DNA of 64,000 bases from Timema cristinae (Eukaryota; Arthropoda; Insecta; Phasmatodea; Timematidae): the NCBI GenBank assembly GCA_039000515.1, contig JBCFYV010000248.1:1-64000 (forward strand), read 5' to 3'. Below are positions 12,900 to 24,388 of this stretch, in pieces. Position numbers and translations under genes: made by a program. Numbering within the stretch: position 1 is the stretch's first letter; every line of letters begins with the position of its first letter. The notes under the pieces are model-generated. The model saw nothing but the letters and a program-made list of their open reading frames with translations. It ran no database searches and was not told where the DNA came from.

Positions 12900-14315
12900 A
12901 ATAATACAAAATTTGAAGAAAGAATAAGATAGAAATTAGGTTATTAAAAATAAAAAATTTATATTGACAATTTTAAATTAATGTCATCATAAAATCATGG
13001 ACTGAGTGGCAAATTGTTTGTTAAACAAAAACCCCAAAAACAAAAAATTTTTAAAATTTGAGTGAAAAAAAAATTATGTATTGAGAAAAAGTTTTTAATT
13101 AGGTTAAAAAATAAATTGAACCTTTACAAACACATTAAAAATGTTAGTCAAAAACCCACATAAACAAAACAGTAAAACATATAAAATACATGTTTATAGA
13201 CATAGTTAAAATAAAAAAAGGTGAAATTTATGACAAGATAAAAATTATAAAATTAGAAAATAATTAATAAGATTCCATTGAAATTAGCCTATGCTTTGCT
13301 TAAAAAATTTTAATTGGTTTGTTCAAAATTTCAGTTTTTTATTAGTTAAAATTTAAACAAACCATAAATATAATTAAAACAAGTGTTATGAACAGGGGGA
13401 TATTATAGAGAAATTAAAATAAAATGTGGTAATAATATAAAGGTCAAATGAAAAAGGGAAATTTTATAAATACAAAAAATTAATTATAATTTAGACATCC
13501 TTATCGAAATTTTGAATTCCCTTTTCCCTTGTAAACGGAGTAAATTAATCAAAATTTTCCGACATTTTTCGGCCTCGATAGGCACCATCCCAGGTCTAAC
13601 TTCGTTAACGTTAACTCTTTCTTTTATTTAGACCTGAGAGGTGCCTATCGAGCGCGAAACATGGGCGGAAACATTTGGGGATTTTCAAGGAACAAGGTTA
13701 AAATTAGAAAGGATAGATTCAACTTAAATTTTTTAACCTTTTTTGATTTAAAAATTTCCATTTTTGTCATTTGACCCTTTAATTTATTAACATATTATAA
13801 TTCATCTATAATATCCCATTTCATCAACACTTGTTTTTAATAATTTATGGTTTTTTAAATTGTAACTACATAAAACCGAAATTTTAGAAAAAACCAAATT
13901 AAAAAATTTTTGCAAAGCATAGGCATCAATTCTCATGGAACTCTATTAATTCTTTTTTAAACATAATTTTTCCCTTTCATCAATATTATACACCTTTTTT
14001 ATTTTAACCCTTCTATAATACATGTATTTTAAAATTTTTAGTTTTGTAATTTTTGCTTTTGACTCACATTTTTAATGTGTTTTAAAGGTTCTTATTTCTT
14101 TAACTTAATTAAAAACTTTTTCTCAATACAAATCCAAAATTTCACTCACAAATTTAAAAATTCTAATTATTTTTTGTTTCTTTTTTAAAACAACTTGCCC
14201 CTCCGTCAATTGACTCTTTATGAAAGTCACTTAATTGATATTGTCAAATAATTTATATCAAAACCTAATTTTTACTTATTTTTACTTTTAATTTATATCT
14301 ATTTTTATCTAAAGA
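12900..14315. repeat. Large imperfect inverted repeat, arms about 0.7 kb, short loop
   Basis: The arms meet around a spacer at 13,600-13,627. The left arm ends GGTCTAA and the right starts TTAGACC. Inner landmarks GGTGCCTATCGAG, ATAATATCCC, GCAAAGCATAGGC, TTTTTAATGTGTTT and AACTTTTTCTCAATAC occur in mirror order on both sides out to about 12,900 and 14,315. Identity is roughly 80-85% by eye, with many differences being indels in runs. This could be an old foldback element or a folded-back chimeric read. No coding frame spans it. Confidence 0.85.
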
Positions 14316-15480
14316 TATTTTTTGTTTGTTGAGGCAAAATCATGCCAAAACCACATAACTATTATTTTGAACCCATAAGTTGTCGTTTATACATTATCTC
14401 TATAAATCCGTACACACGACACTAGCCGTACTTTTAAATCCCGTGTGCTAGCTAGCACTACTACACGTCATCATCTAGCTCGTGTGAATCAGAAAAAGTA
14501 TACTGGTTTTTTGCCACTTGGACTACACCATACTATTGTGAGGGAAAAACACGTGCTATTTTCTACTAGTTTCAACTAGTCTTGTAATTCAACCCAATCA
14601 ATGCGCGTAGACTGTTGTGTAGAGAAATGGTATAAAGACGCCAAAAGGTCTCGATGTGATTTTGTTGTTGGGAGAAAGTTATTCTAAACATCCTTTTTTA
14701 TATAATACCAAATTGGCACAGTATGACAATATATTTAATATATATTTACATTTTAATTTTAAAAAGTCACTAAAAAAAACAAACTGTGTTCCAGACCTAA
14801 TTTTAATTTTTAAAAAACTTATAGCATGCCAACCTTGGGGGGTTTTATTTTTTGAATATAAAGTGTTCGTAGGCCTAAAAAAGAACTTGTTTATAAGGAT
14901 ACTGTACTTTGACACCCAGGGCTTAGAGACCCCGACCACATTGTAAATAAATGAAACAAATTTAGGAGCACTAAACGTTTGTGTACCCCGAATGTATATT
15001 ACCTAACCTCCGAATGGATTATTTAGCATCCTGCGCCCATTTTTCGTTTTTCCCCCATCCCATGTCTATATTTTTTTTCCTACCTCCCTCTCATAATTTT
15101 CAATATCTTTATTAGAAATTTAATGCACTGCTGACTCAAAATTAATCTCTGAGTTCGATAAAATTTGGCACAAAACCCTAGTACCAAACTAGCAGCGTGT
15201 AATACTCGTCCCGCTTTCTTGTACTAGCTAGATACAATATCTAGGCGCTAGCTAGCACATTTGATTTCTATACAACAAGGTCGTGGATACAGCTTAATAA
15301 AAGGATGGACATCTGAGGTTAAATTTTTCGATTTGTCGTCTGCATACCATTGTGAAGGAAAAAAGAAACTTTCGGGTATTTCTTTCTCTCTTACACACAT
15401 TCAAGACACGTTCTCTAATCTTATTAATAAGAAATACTTAAAAGCATGTGATAATTTAAAATTGAATTAAGGGGTAAAAA
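14316..15480. repeat. AT-rich stretch with paired GCTAGCTAGC sites 800 bp apart
   Basis: The palindrome GCTAGCTAGC occurs at 14,447-14,456 and 15,247-15,256. Each is followed about 80-100 bp later by a similar block (CCATACTATTGTGAGGGAAA and CATACCATTGTGAAGGAAA), suggesting a diverged direct duplication. Frames at 14,656-14,946 (+) and 14,679-14,939 (-) overlap each other on opposite strands and have no recognisable motif. Confidence 0.35.
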
Positions 15481-17464
15481 AAAGGGTTTAAACAGAATAA
15501 CAAGTTCAAAACTCGTGACTTGATTCTATACATACCAGAATTTTGGAAATAAGCCCGTTGAGAAGGCCTAATTTCTATCAAATCGTACCGTATAGTGTAT
15601 TTTGGTGGATAAAATCCTTCCAAAAAACTTCCTACAACTGTTCGAAGGTCGTTTATCTTGTCTACCTACTACTAACAGGAGGCTTATGGGCCAAAAAACC
15701 CTTTGGTAAACAGTCTTCCAAACCAAACAAAAAATTTTCCTAAAAGCCCAAAACCCCTAAATGACGTTTGAACGTAAACTACACAAAAAAAATTTTTTGG
15801 CATTCAAAAAAATTTAATAAATTTGTTAACTACCTTATTTCATTATATTTTCAAACTTTCATTATTAAGGGAAAATTATTCAAAAACCAATATACAAGTT
15901 AAAGCCAACTTTAAATAATTTTAAACTTAGCAAAATGAAAAAATTTTGTGACATTACCATTTTAATATATCAGAAATTTTTCTCGAATTTTTACACTATT
16001 ACCTGTGAAATAAATTGTATTTTATCCTTTAATAAAATGTTTGTTTACCCAAGGTGATATAGTATTTCATATTTTCAAATTATAGCACATTACACATGAT
16101 CCCACCAAGATATTTTTTCACACAAACACTTGAAATAAACCTTAACTCTGTCACCTCAGAACCAAGAGACGAAATACTTGAGCGTCATGCTTTGCCCTTC
16201 AAAAAGGGGTGTATTTATATTCATCTAGTGTAGATAGAAATCACGGGGTAAACCCTCCTCACACACACACACCACACACACAAACACACACACAACACAC
16301 ACACACACACAACCACAACCACACACACCAAACACACAAACACACCACACACCACACACACACACACAAACAACACACACACACACACAACACAAGGTAA
16401 AAATTTTATGAATTTAAACACATGAAAAAATGTGTTTCTAATCAAATATCAACACAAAAAATAAATTTCAAAAAAGATTACCACAGCACGCTAGTAACAT
16501 ACTTGTAGAGAAAATACATCCTCTACTAGTTACCACTCCAAAAATCTATAAGGAAAGTAGATCCTTAAATTTAATTAAATATATCGGTACTTTTCTAAAC
16601 AGATAAGAAAAACAAAACAATTAAGATTGAACACACTCATGGCACATATAAATTAAAGTAAATTGCTGGGATATTTGACATCGAATCTACGTAGTAGATA
16701 ATTTTTCGTGGGTTTAAAATTTGGTTTATCAGTCCTAAAATTTTTAAATTTTTCATTATTATGTTATTAAATTATTCTTATTTTATATTTATCAATAATT
16801 TAATGCATTTCACAAAATTAATTTTTTATAGAAATTTTTTAAAACTAAAAAACTATGTGACAAAATAAAAATACGCCATTGTATATAAAGATATATAATT
16901 GCTGTAAAAGTCTCGGCGTTGCCCGGGGATGTTAGTGCTCTTGTAAATTTCTTTTTTATGAAGGCGGGATTTCTTTTTTGTCATAAATTTTTACAGAAAA
17001 CAAAATCATGCATATTCAACGTATAATAATAGTGATAATGAGAAATATTTAATACTTTTTATATCTCAAACGGTTATTAACGTGATTTTAGTCTTTAGGT
17101 TTGTATTATTTGTATATCTTCACCCTTTCATTTTTCTTTGTACCTTGTGAAGTTTCGATCTCTAGATTTTTTTTTAGCTACCCACCCCTGGTTTTCACGC
17201 AGTAAAGGCTCAGACTTCCAAAGACAAAATTAAAAAAACATGCTCAAAGACAATTAGGGGTTACAGTATCGAAATTGTTATAAACGCAAACTAATGTTAC
17301 CGAACTACGCAGGCTCATGCCAAAATTTTCCCCTTCTATGTTACTTGGTTTTTAGTTACCCAAATTGGTGATCACGATGTCAATGCGGAAGCAAGTATTG
17401 ATTTTGTTTTTAAAGATGGATAAGGTTTACCCACCAAATATATTTTTTTGTACTAACAGACGTA
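15481..17464. other. Gene-free AT-rich stretch
   Basis: I saw no coding frame with a family signature. A CA-rich microsatellite interrupts it. Near 17,175 there is a short block (TAGCTACCCACCCCTGG) resembling the family-E unit found at 18,160 and 34,740. Confidence 0.5.
16258..16394. repeat. Interrupted (CA)n microsatellite
   Basis: About 137 bp of CACACA with irregular extra A or C insertions. The His/Thr-rich and Val/Cys-rich frames across it are translations of the repeat. Confidence 0.95.
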
Positions 17465-18092
17465 TAGTGATGGGCGCTCGTGAGCGAGTCATTCAAATTG
17501 AACGACTCTTGAACGAGAGCTGGAACGAATACTCTCGCTTCCGACGAGTCATTCACGCCACCATTTACTCACGACTTTTTCGCTCTCGTTCATCCCCTGG
17601 AAAGCGTCAGGAGTGTTTGTCATTTACGACATTCCGTCGTTTTTTTCGTTCGCTACTAAGAAAAAATCAACTATAATGCTTACTATCTCACTAATAGCAG
17701 TACTCTGCCTACAATATTAAAATATTTTTCTTTAAAAACAAAAGACATAATTCGGTGAAATTTGACACTAAAGGTTATATGCCTAAGTTAATTATTATAA
17801 GTAAAATTGAGTCATAATAAAATTAAAAAACAAACACAATAGGATTCGGATATATTTCACATAAAACTTAATTTTTTCATAATTTGAAAGGAAAAAGGGC
17901 CGTTTGACCTCGGGAAAGGAAAATTGTGGGAACTAGTTAGCGCTCGCTCATCAAGTTTGTGAAACGAAGGGGTGAAGGGATTTCGAGGGAACCAGCCATG
18001 TGTGAACGATATGATTCCTTATGAACGACTCTTTTTAGTGAGCGAGCTTATGTGAGCTACTCGCGTCAACGAGCTGGTTCAACCCATCACTA
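17465..18092. mobile_element. hAT-like non-autonomous element (MITE)
   Basis: Termini TAGTGATGGG (17,465) and CCCATCACTA (ending 18,092) are exact inverted repeats. Subterminal copies of GAGCGAGTCATTCA/GAACGACTC-like sequence recur near both ends, and the interior contains several GAGCGAG motifs. TAGTGATGGG-type ends are typical of hAT elements. The flanks both carry ACGTA (CAGACGTA on the left, GTACGTAG on the right), a possible decayed 8-bp duplication. The element is 628 bp long with no transposase. The frame 17,365-17,676 crosses its left end and is incidental. Confidence 0.7.
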
Positions 18093-18159
18093 GTACGTAG
18101 GCCTATGAATGATTTGAACTATCTTGGTTTTATATGTGTTTTAAAGGCAGGCCTACCTG

Positions 18160-18700
18160 TATCATTGGTCAAATGGTCCATGGCATCAACATTTTAAATC
18201 CTGAATTTTTTACTAAGTTCAAATACAAAGTAGAGACTCTCAATGTTTATGTTTGTTTTGAAGTTAACCCACATCAGTAGTCATGTGCTTAAGGTGTTAA
18301 GTTCGCAACATATTTCAAATCAAAATAAAATATGGTAGAGGAGAACATACACTAAGATTTTCAAAAATATGCAAACCTATGTTTCAGCTTGCTATTTTTA
18401 TATACTTTAGAAATACCCACGTCAGTGGTAACGCAGTATAAAATATAAGGCTCGCAGTATGTAAAAGTCAAAAATCCACCCGAAGGTACATTCTCAAGTT
18501 CTTCTATACACAGTACATATACGAGGTTTTCACTTTCTATGGTTTCTTTTAGAGCAATCCACACCAATAGTGGCGTGTTTTATGGCTTCAAACTTATACA
18601 TGTAAGTTTGAAGCCATAAAACACGTACATACATACGTACATACGTAAATACATATATATACATATGCAAAGTAGGCTGAACACCCTAAGACTTCCATAA
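18160..18700 (+). repeat. Family E: about 145-bp tandem units with tRNA-like core
   Basis: Units start near 18,265, 18,410 and 18,550. Each carries a CCCACnnCAGTGGT-like block, a TnTAAGG or TATAAnAT block, and then a GCTCGCAGTATGTAAAAGTC-like block. A related unit lies at 18,980-19,070 (AGCCAAGTGGTCTAAGGC). The core GTGGTCTAAGGC resembles the D-arm/A-box region of tRNA-Leu or tRNA-Ser. The same family reappears at 34,740-35,384. It is non-coding and diverged. Confidence 0.6.
18574..18625. repeat. Perfect 23-bp inverted repeat with 6-nt spacer
   Basis: Left arm 18,574-18,596 (CGTGTTTTATGGCTTCAAAC followed by TTA) is mirrored exactly by 18,603-18,625, with spacer TACATG. It sits directly before a TACATACG microsatellite (18,622-18,665). 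It could form a strong hairpin. Confidence 0.95.
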
Positions 18701-21700
18701 GCAGACCTGATTTCGGTTGAAAGAAGATAGAGAAAATTCAAACTTATTTCCTTGCAGCCAACATTCATAACAATGTACTATATTATTTGTGTTGTTTAAT
18801 AGACATTGATAGTATTTATTAAAAGTGACAGCTGCAGATAGCATGACTTGAAGAATTAATATACTAAAATTCGTTTAGTAACTATCAGATACTGTTCTTC
18901 TTACCAAAATCATATTATATGTAAGTAATTGCTAAATTTAAGCTTTTTTTTCTTTGATTTGTTAGTCCTCAGAACTGATAGCCAAGTGGTCTAAGGCAAC
19001 AATATATTAGTAAAAAATAATACGCTTGAGGAACATACCTTCATGTTTTCACTAAATAGGTATATTAAAGTTTCGTCAATTGAGATGCCACCGTCTCGAA
19101 AAAGTTGAAATAGTCTTATTTATAGTAGTCGTTCAAACAACTTACCTAATTAATAGATAAAGTGAATCTGTTGTTAATACAGAAGTTATGCGGGCTCTTA
19201 GCCCGTTTATGTAATCAGTGGACGTGTCGTTTACATGCATGCAGGGAACTTACTCAGAAGCAGGACGGCGTTTCAACAACTCAAAGATTAAATCTTTCAA
19301 CTCCAAGGGAATATTATGAAGGACCACGTTTTGAATGATGTCAGGTACGGGTTTCTGATTTTATAGTGGCTATTGACCATGAAATGCCAGCCATGTCCAT
19401 GAATTCTGGTTCATCTAAGGGTCTGTTAGAGTCCACACTGATAATCTCTTCTACGTGTGCAATGTGCACCGTGTTTGACGGGTTGTATGTCGGTAAAATT
19501 GAGCCTCTAAACGTTTAAACAAGAAGATTAGCATGTTCTGATTTCTCCAAGTTAAATTATAATATACGTGTATCATAAATAAGTTATTTCCTAAAAGGGA
19601 AAAAGTCGTACTGGCCTATTGCTTAACCTAATTACTCGCCAGATACAAATAGCCCTATAAATAAAAGTCTAGGGTATCTAAAAGTCGTTGTTTAGCCAAC
19701 ACACATTGGCAGTGTTGAAATACTCAACCAACGTTTTAAGCAAGGTTGCTAACAAGTCCAAAATATGCCTTTAATTTTTGAGCAGACATAAAACTATATT
19801 ATATTACAATTGCAGACTTGCAATTTAAGGTGCAAGGTGGCCATTTATAGAACTTCCTGTAAATGTAAGCAGGTACACATTTATAGAAAGAAAAATTATC
19901 CATAGCTTGGAAAAAATGTTCAAATAGGATATTTGATCTTTTTCACAGTTTTGGTGTCCGAGTCCACCCCTGAATAGGATCTCACAGACTATGGTAAATC
20001 ATGTACAAACAGGAGGATTCGAAAGATTAGGTCAACATTTATGGGGCATTTGGAGGGACTCAAGTAAAACAACTTTTGAACAGGAACCCATGTCCTCCAA
20101 AGTCATATTGAGGCAGGCGAGACCATTGAAGTTTTGGAATCTAATACAATTACACTAGAATAAAAGTACTTTGCTATTCTCCTACTAGCTAAATTTTTAA
20201 TTTCTAGTTTATTATAAATGTACGTACAAGGGTTACAAGAGTAATCTTACAAACCAAATTCGTTATCCTGCTAGCTTAATTTTTACATTTGTTATTGTTA
20301 TCGAAGTACAAAAATTAGATGAGCAAACTTTCAAATAAAATTTACAACATTTGTTCAAAGTAGGCGTACACACACTCAATATAAGCATTTCATCTGAGAA
20401 CGAAACACTGGTCGCGCACTTTCAAATGCCCTAAGAATCTCATGACCACGTAATATTCAGAAAGTATCCTGGCCAAAAGTTGTACTATGTCATTCACTGG
20501 TATCTCGTAAACGAGGCTCTTCCCATTCCCTGAATATAATAAATCAAGAGGCTGGTGGACCGGACATTTAATCGGACCCCTCTCTCGATCAGAAGCCTGG
20601 GATAAGTTAAGATTCATATATTTCCGCATGTCAAAAGAGAAGTTTCCTGTTGCACCCACATTTGCTGACACGTGATAAGTAGCACATTTTGTAATAGCTA
20701 CTGCACAATATCTCCCAGACAGATTTTGTAAATGTGTTCAGTCAATCATGGGGGCAGGAAGTAAGGTCCGATCACACTATATATGATGATACCCACCCAT
20801 ATATTCACACAAGCCTCCCTTGTTGGTTGCAAGTAAGGGTAGTTGTGGCAATCGAAGAAGCCATCTCTGGTGAACGATGCCTTATCTGTGACAGTAAGTA
20901 CTCTATTCAAATAGTGGGGCTGCAAATATACTGATGTCGTCTGTGGATAAGAGTAAGAGTTAGGTCCATGTCTTGTGATTCAAGATTAAGCTAGCAGGAG
21001 AATAGAAAATGATGCTTATTTCAGCGGAATGGTATCAGATTCCCCCCTTCAACGGCCTTGCCTGACTCTGGCTGACTTCAGGGGACTTGTATTCCTTTTC
21101 AAAAGTTGTTCTACTTGAGTCCCTTTATACATTCCTTAAGTAAGCTATTTACCTAACCTATTGAATCATCCCCAACTGTCGGGCCGACGTTTTTTATTAG
21201 TTTATTTTAACTTTATATTTTACCCCCCCCCCCCCCCCAAAAATTAAATACCTACACCTAGCACAAAATAGCTATTCTGATAATATAAGAAGTCGTTTCG
21301 TTTTGTAGGTTTGTTTCAAAGGAAATCAAAATTGCTAATAACATTTCCGTCTGATATTGTAAAGTTCTGTAAAACGCCAAAGAAAATATTAATCAAAATA
21401 TACGCAGTACTATTTTATTTTCAAATTAAAATTATCAGAAAATGGTGCAATAGATATTAATAAAATTTAACTCAATTATCTTTTTAATAAACTTCATTTA
21501 TTTTGAATTTAACTTACTAGATTTCTAATTATTATTATTTTTTTAGATTTGTAAATTTTAATTTGGTTGTACCTATAGTTCCTTACTGAATTTAGGTACT
21601 TTTATTTTTCTAGTTGTTTTTCTGACTATTTTAAATTTGGATAAAAAAAACCTCTTCATCTCAAAGTGGTAAAAACAGTAAGTAAATTTCAAAAATATTA

Positions 21701-22065
21701 CGGTATTTACTTACAAAATTTTCTGTTGACCATTATTTTATAGACGGTAAGGCCGTTCATATTTTTTTTGAGTTTTTAATTTATATCATATTTATTTAAT
21801 TTAACTTTTCCTAGACCTTAGATAGAAACTTCAAGTTTATACTTAAAAATTAATTACTTCTTGAAATTGAAAATAAATGATTTTTTTTTTAAGTAAGAAA
21901 CTAGATTTAACTGAATTATTACTTTTATTGTTTCTCTCTGTAAATTACCCGAATATAGATAATCTGCTTGCTAAATGGAGTAATTAGCCTGGAATTTTTT
22001 CTGAGTCAGTCAGTCAAATAATTAGTAAATTAATGATGCCTAAATATATAAAACATATATATTTA
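18701..22065. other. Gene-free stretch with one unassigned small frame
   Basis: Mostly AT-rich unique sequence. A 93-codon minus-strand frame (20,390-20,671) has fairly balanced composition, including a hydrophobic segment VQLLARILSEYYVVMRFLGH, but no family match came to mind and no splice context could be assigned. A C run of about 17 bases occurs at 21,222-21,238. A family-E-like unit is near 18,980-19,070. Confidence 0.45.
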
Positions 22066-22309
22066 GTCGCCCGAGAATGCAAGTGTTATATCCCCAAAAT
22101 TGTTACATTTGAGTTATTTGGTGTTTACGTTTATTTAGAATGCACATGGTTAACCTGCGGTGAAATTGAGACTACTATATAATTACTTTAAAAAGATACA
22201 AGCTCGAGATGACTTCTAGTAACATTGGTTTTATACACAAGGTCAAATTTCAATGCTCTTTTACACGAAAGTGAAAATTGGACATAGAACACTTGCATTC
22301 TCGGGTGAC
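22066..22309. mobile_element. Short inverted-repeat element (MITE), superfamily unknown
   Basis: The left end GTCGCCCGAGAATGCAAGTG and the right end (reverse complement GTCACCCGAGAATGCAAGTG) differ at one position in 20. The 244-bp interior is AT-rich and non-coding. No unambiguous target-site duplication is visible (flanks ATTTA on the left, GATTT on the right), so the superfamily cannot be assigned. Confidence 0.75.
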
Positions 22310-22540
22310 GATTTGTATTAGGCGTATCATCTATTTTTTAAACAAGTATGCATATATTATTCAAATTTGAAATTTAAAAATAAGTTTTTCATTAATTGAT
22401 GCATGGTAATACTGAAAATAAAAACATTTAAAACAAAGGTCCATTCATTAAAAAAAATATTGATTTATTAAAATTAGCAATCCATACATTTCTTAAATTT
22501 CACTAATATATTTTATTTAAACTTTTATTTTGTGAAAAAG

Positions 22541-22817
22541 GGTGACCTGGTGGTCTAGGGTAAGGTGTCAGACTTCTGTGCTGGCGGCCGGGCTCAATCC
22601 TCGGTCCCGGCACAGATTTTATCTGATTTCCAAACCCTTCCTACACCTCTGACAAGACATCTTGTGAATGTGTGGAATGCCAGGTCACCACCTTGGTTCG
22701 GGTTCCACGTTAAACTGTAGGTCCTTCATTTCATCTCACAATCACCCTACCATTACACATTAGCGTAAGTGCGTATAACCCGAACGGGTAGTAAGACGCG
22801 GTGCTAATAATAATAAT
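22541..22817 (+). mobile_element. SINE-B, near full length, with target-site duplication
   Basis: The head GGTGACCTGGTGGTCTAGGG (A-box-like) is followed by GGCTCAATCCTCGG (B-box-like), CCGGCACAGATTTTATCTGA, TGGAATGCCAGGTCACCACC, TTAAACTGTAGG, and the tail TAACCCGAACGGGTAGTAAG, ending in (TAA)n. ATTTTGTGAAAAG flanks it at 22,527-22,540 and 22,818-22,830, with one extra A on the left. That is a clear duplication of target DNA by LINE-type insertion. It is a Pol III-type element with no coding capacity. Confidence 0.92.
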
Positions 22818-22830
22818 ATTTTGTGAAAAG

Positions 22831-23501
22831 TTCTGACTTTAGTGGTTTAATCATACTTGTCAGTTATAAAACACGGGCTGCATGAATAAAAAAAAAAAAA
22901 ACAAAAAAAAAACAGAGCTCAACATTTAAAAAAAATATTTTAACTCCTCGTCAACGGTGACTAAGTGAAATGTGAGTCTAATGTATTGAGCAGTTCGACC
23001 ACGCTAGGGTAAATAACTTTAAGTCATCGTCTAATTAAAACCAATTAATTAGGTCATTATCAATATTGAAGCAATGGCTATTACTATACTTTAAAGACCA
23101 CACAACAAGTTTATTACCACTTTAATTTCGTTGTGCGCTGTATATTTCTTTAAATAATTATGCTCAATGATGTTGGCATGTTGGTTCATAAATAATTCTA
23201 AATCTGACTCATGAGCGGGATGTTCAATTTGATTCCCCGGTGGATTCTGTTGCTTTTCCTTCATCCCATTTAATAATCTTAGTTAAATTATGTTGCTAAT
23301 AATTTAGGCCAAAATATAATAATTAGTTTTTTGACACACTTTAATATTGTTGATCTATTTAAAACTAATTAGTTTTTTTTCATTGAATCAATTTCATATC
23401 ACGTTTGAGTTAGCAGGATTAAACATAGATTTTTTCCGCAAAATTGACTGCTTCAAAGATTTTCAGCATCATAATGTTTTAAGGGAGCTTAAATTGGTCG
23501 T
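22831..23501. other. Gene-free AT-rich stretch
   Basis: Nothing recognised apart from A-rich runs near 22,890-22,910. Confidence 0.5.
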
Positions 23502-23740
23502 GTAGGCCTCAGTGGTCTTGGGGTAAAGTGATCGCCTCAGGATCGGATGTTCATGGGTTCAAACCCATATGGGTACCACAGATTTTTCTTTAGCGATAAA
23601 AATCTGTAGCACAACTTCCTTTGGAAGGGAAATTAATCCGTCAATCCCATGTTGATTGTGGCATGTAAAAGAATCCTGTAAGGTATGTGAAAATAACCTT
23701 TCATGCGTAATTAGTAAGCTTTTCCGCTCTCGCTCACAGA
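23502..23740 (+). mobile_element. SINE-C, 3'-truncated
   Basis: The head GGCCTCAGTGGTCTTGGGG is followed by a well-kept B box (GGGTTCAAACCC), then CAGATTTTTCTTTAGCGATA and GTAGCACAACTTCCTTTGGA, matching copies at 30,057 (+) and 48,626 (-). The copy stops in GCTCTCGCTCACAG, where an inverted SINE-A body begins. It therefore lacks the GTTAAATACCTTAAATAAAT tail seen at 30,340. Confidence 0.85.
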
Positions 23741-23888
23741 AAAATTCCCGTGGAGGAAGAGAGGATTACCATTTGGGAAAAATCACCCCCAGTTTACCCG
23801 ACCGAGATTCGAACCTCGATAGCCCCATCCTCAGCAGTCTAGCTCAACACGAAGCTAGCGCGTTAGATAAGTTAAGTACGCCACCAAG
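23741..23888 (-). mobile_element. SINE-A head and body, joined to SINE-C in opposite orientation
   Basis: This is the minus-strand SINE-A body and head: CACCCCCAGTTTACCCGACC, GAGATTCGAACCTCGAT (B box reversed), CTCAACACGA, then GCCACCAAG. The 3' tail is missing, so the join with the truncated SINE-C is head-body to body. The frame 23,656-23,907 runs across both elements and is not a gene. Confidence 0.85.
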
Positions 23889-24113
23889 TCAGGTAGTTAG
23901 TTGTTAAAGGTATATACCAATATTCAAAAATAGGCCTTTATTCACTCATCAACATGTTTGATTTTATTTAGAGTTCCGAATGTTTCAAATTCCAGACAAA
24001 ATCCCGGGGAATGAATGTTATCCTTCTTCCAGGAAAGTTCCAATGCATTTTCTATTCATTACCCACGTTGATAAATACACAATTAAATAACTAAACCAAC
24101 TATATCCCTAACG

Positions 24114-24271
24114 GGGAATGCCAGGCCGCCACCGTGGTTCTGATTCCACGTTAAACTGTAGGTCCTTCATTGCATCTCACAATCACCCTACCATTACATA
24201 AAAGCGTGAGTATAACCCGAACGGGTAGTAAGACGCGGTGATGATGATGATGATAATAATAATAATAATAA
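24114..24271 (+). mobile_element. SINE-B, 5'-truncated, with 13-bp target duplication
   Basis: It starts inside the SINE at GGGAATGCCAGGCCGCCACC and ends with TAACCCGAACGGGTAGTAAG and a GATGAT/AATAAT tail. TATATCCCTAACG flanks it exactly at 24,101-24,113 and 24,272-24,284. The right duplication continues into CGTAATAAGATGCGGTAC, which looks like an older, mutated SINE tail, so the insertion may have landed in a pre-existing tail. Confidence 0.9.
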
Positions 24272-24388
24272 TATATCCCTAACGCGTAATAAGATGCGGT
24301 ACTATATAAACAACAACTATAAGTAATGTAAATTGCCACTAGACCTAACCTATTTTATTTGTACGCTCTAACGTCATCAACTGAACTA

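Noticed and set aside
16209..16445. His/Thr-rich and Val/Cys-rich frames
   Set aside because: They are translations of the CA microsatellite on both strands.
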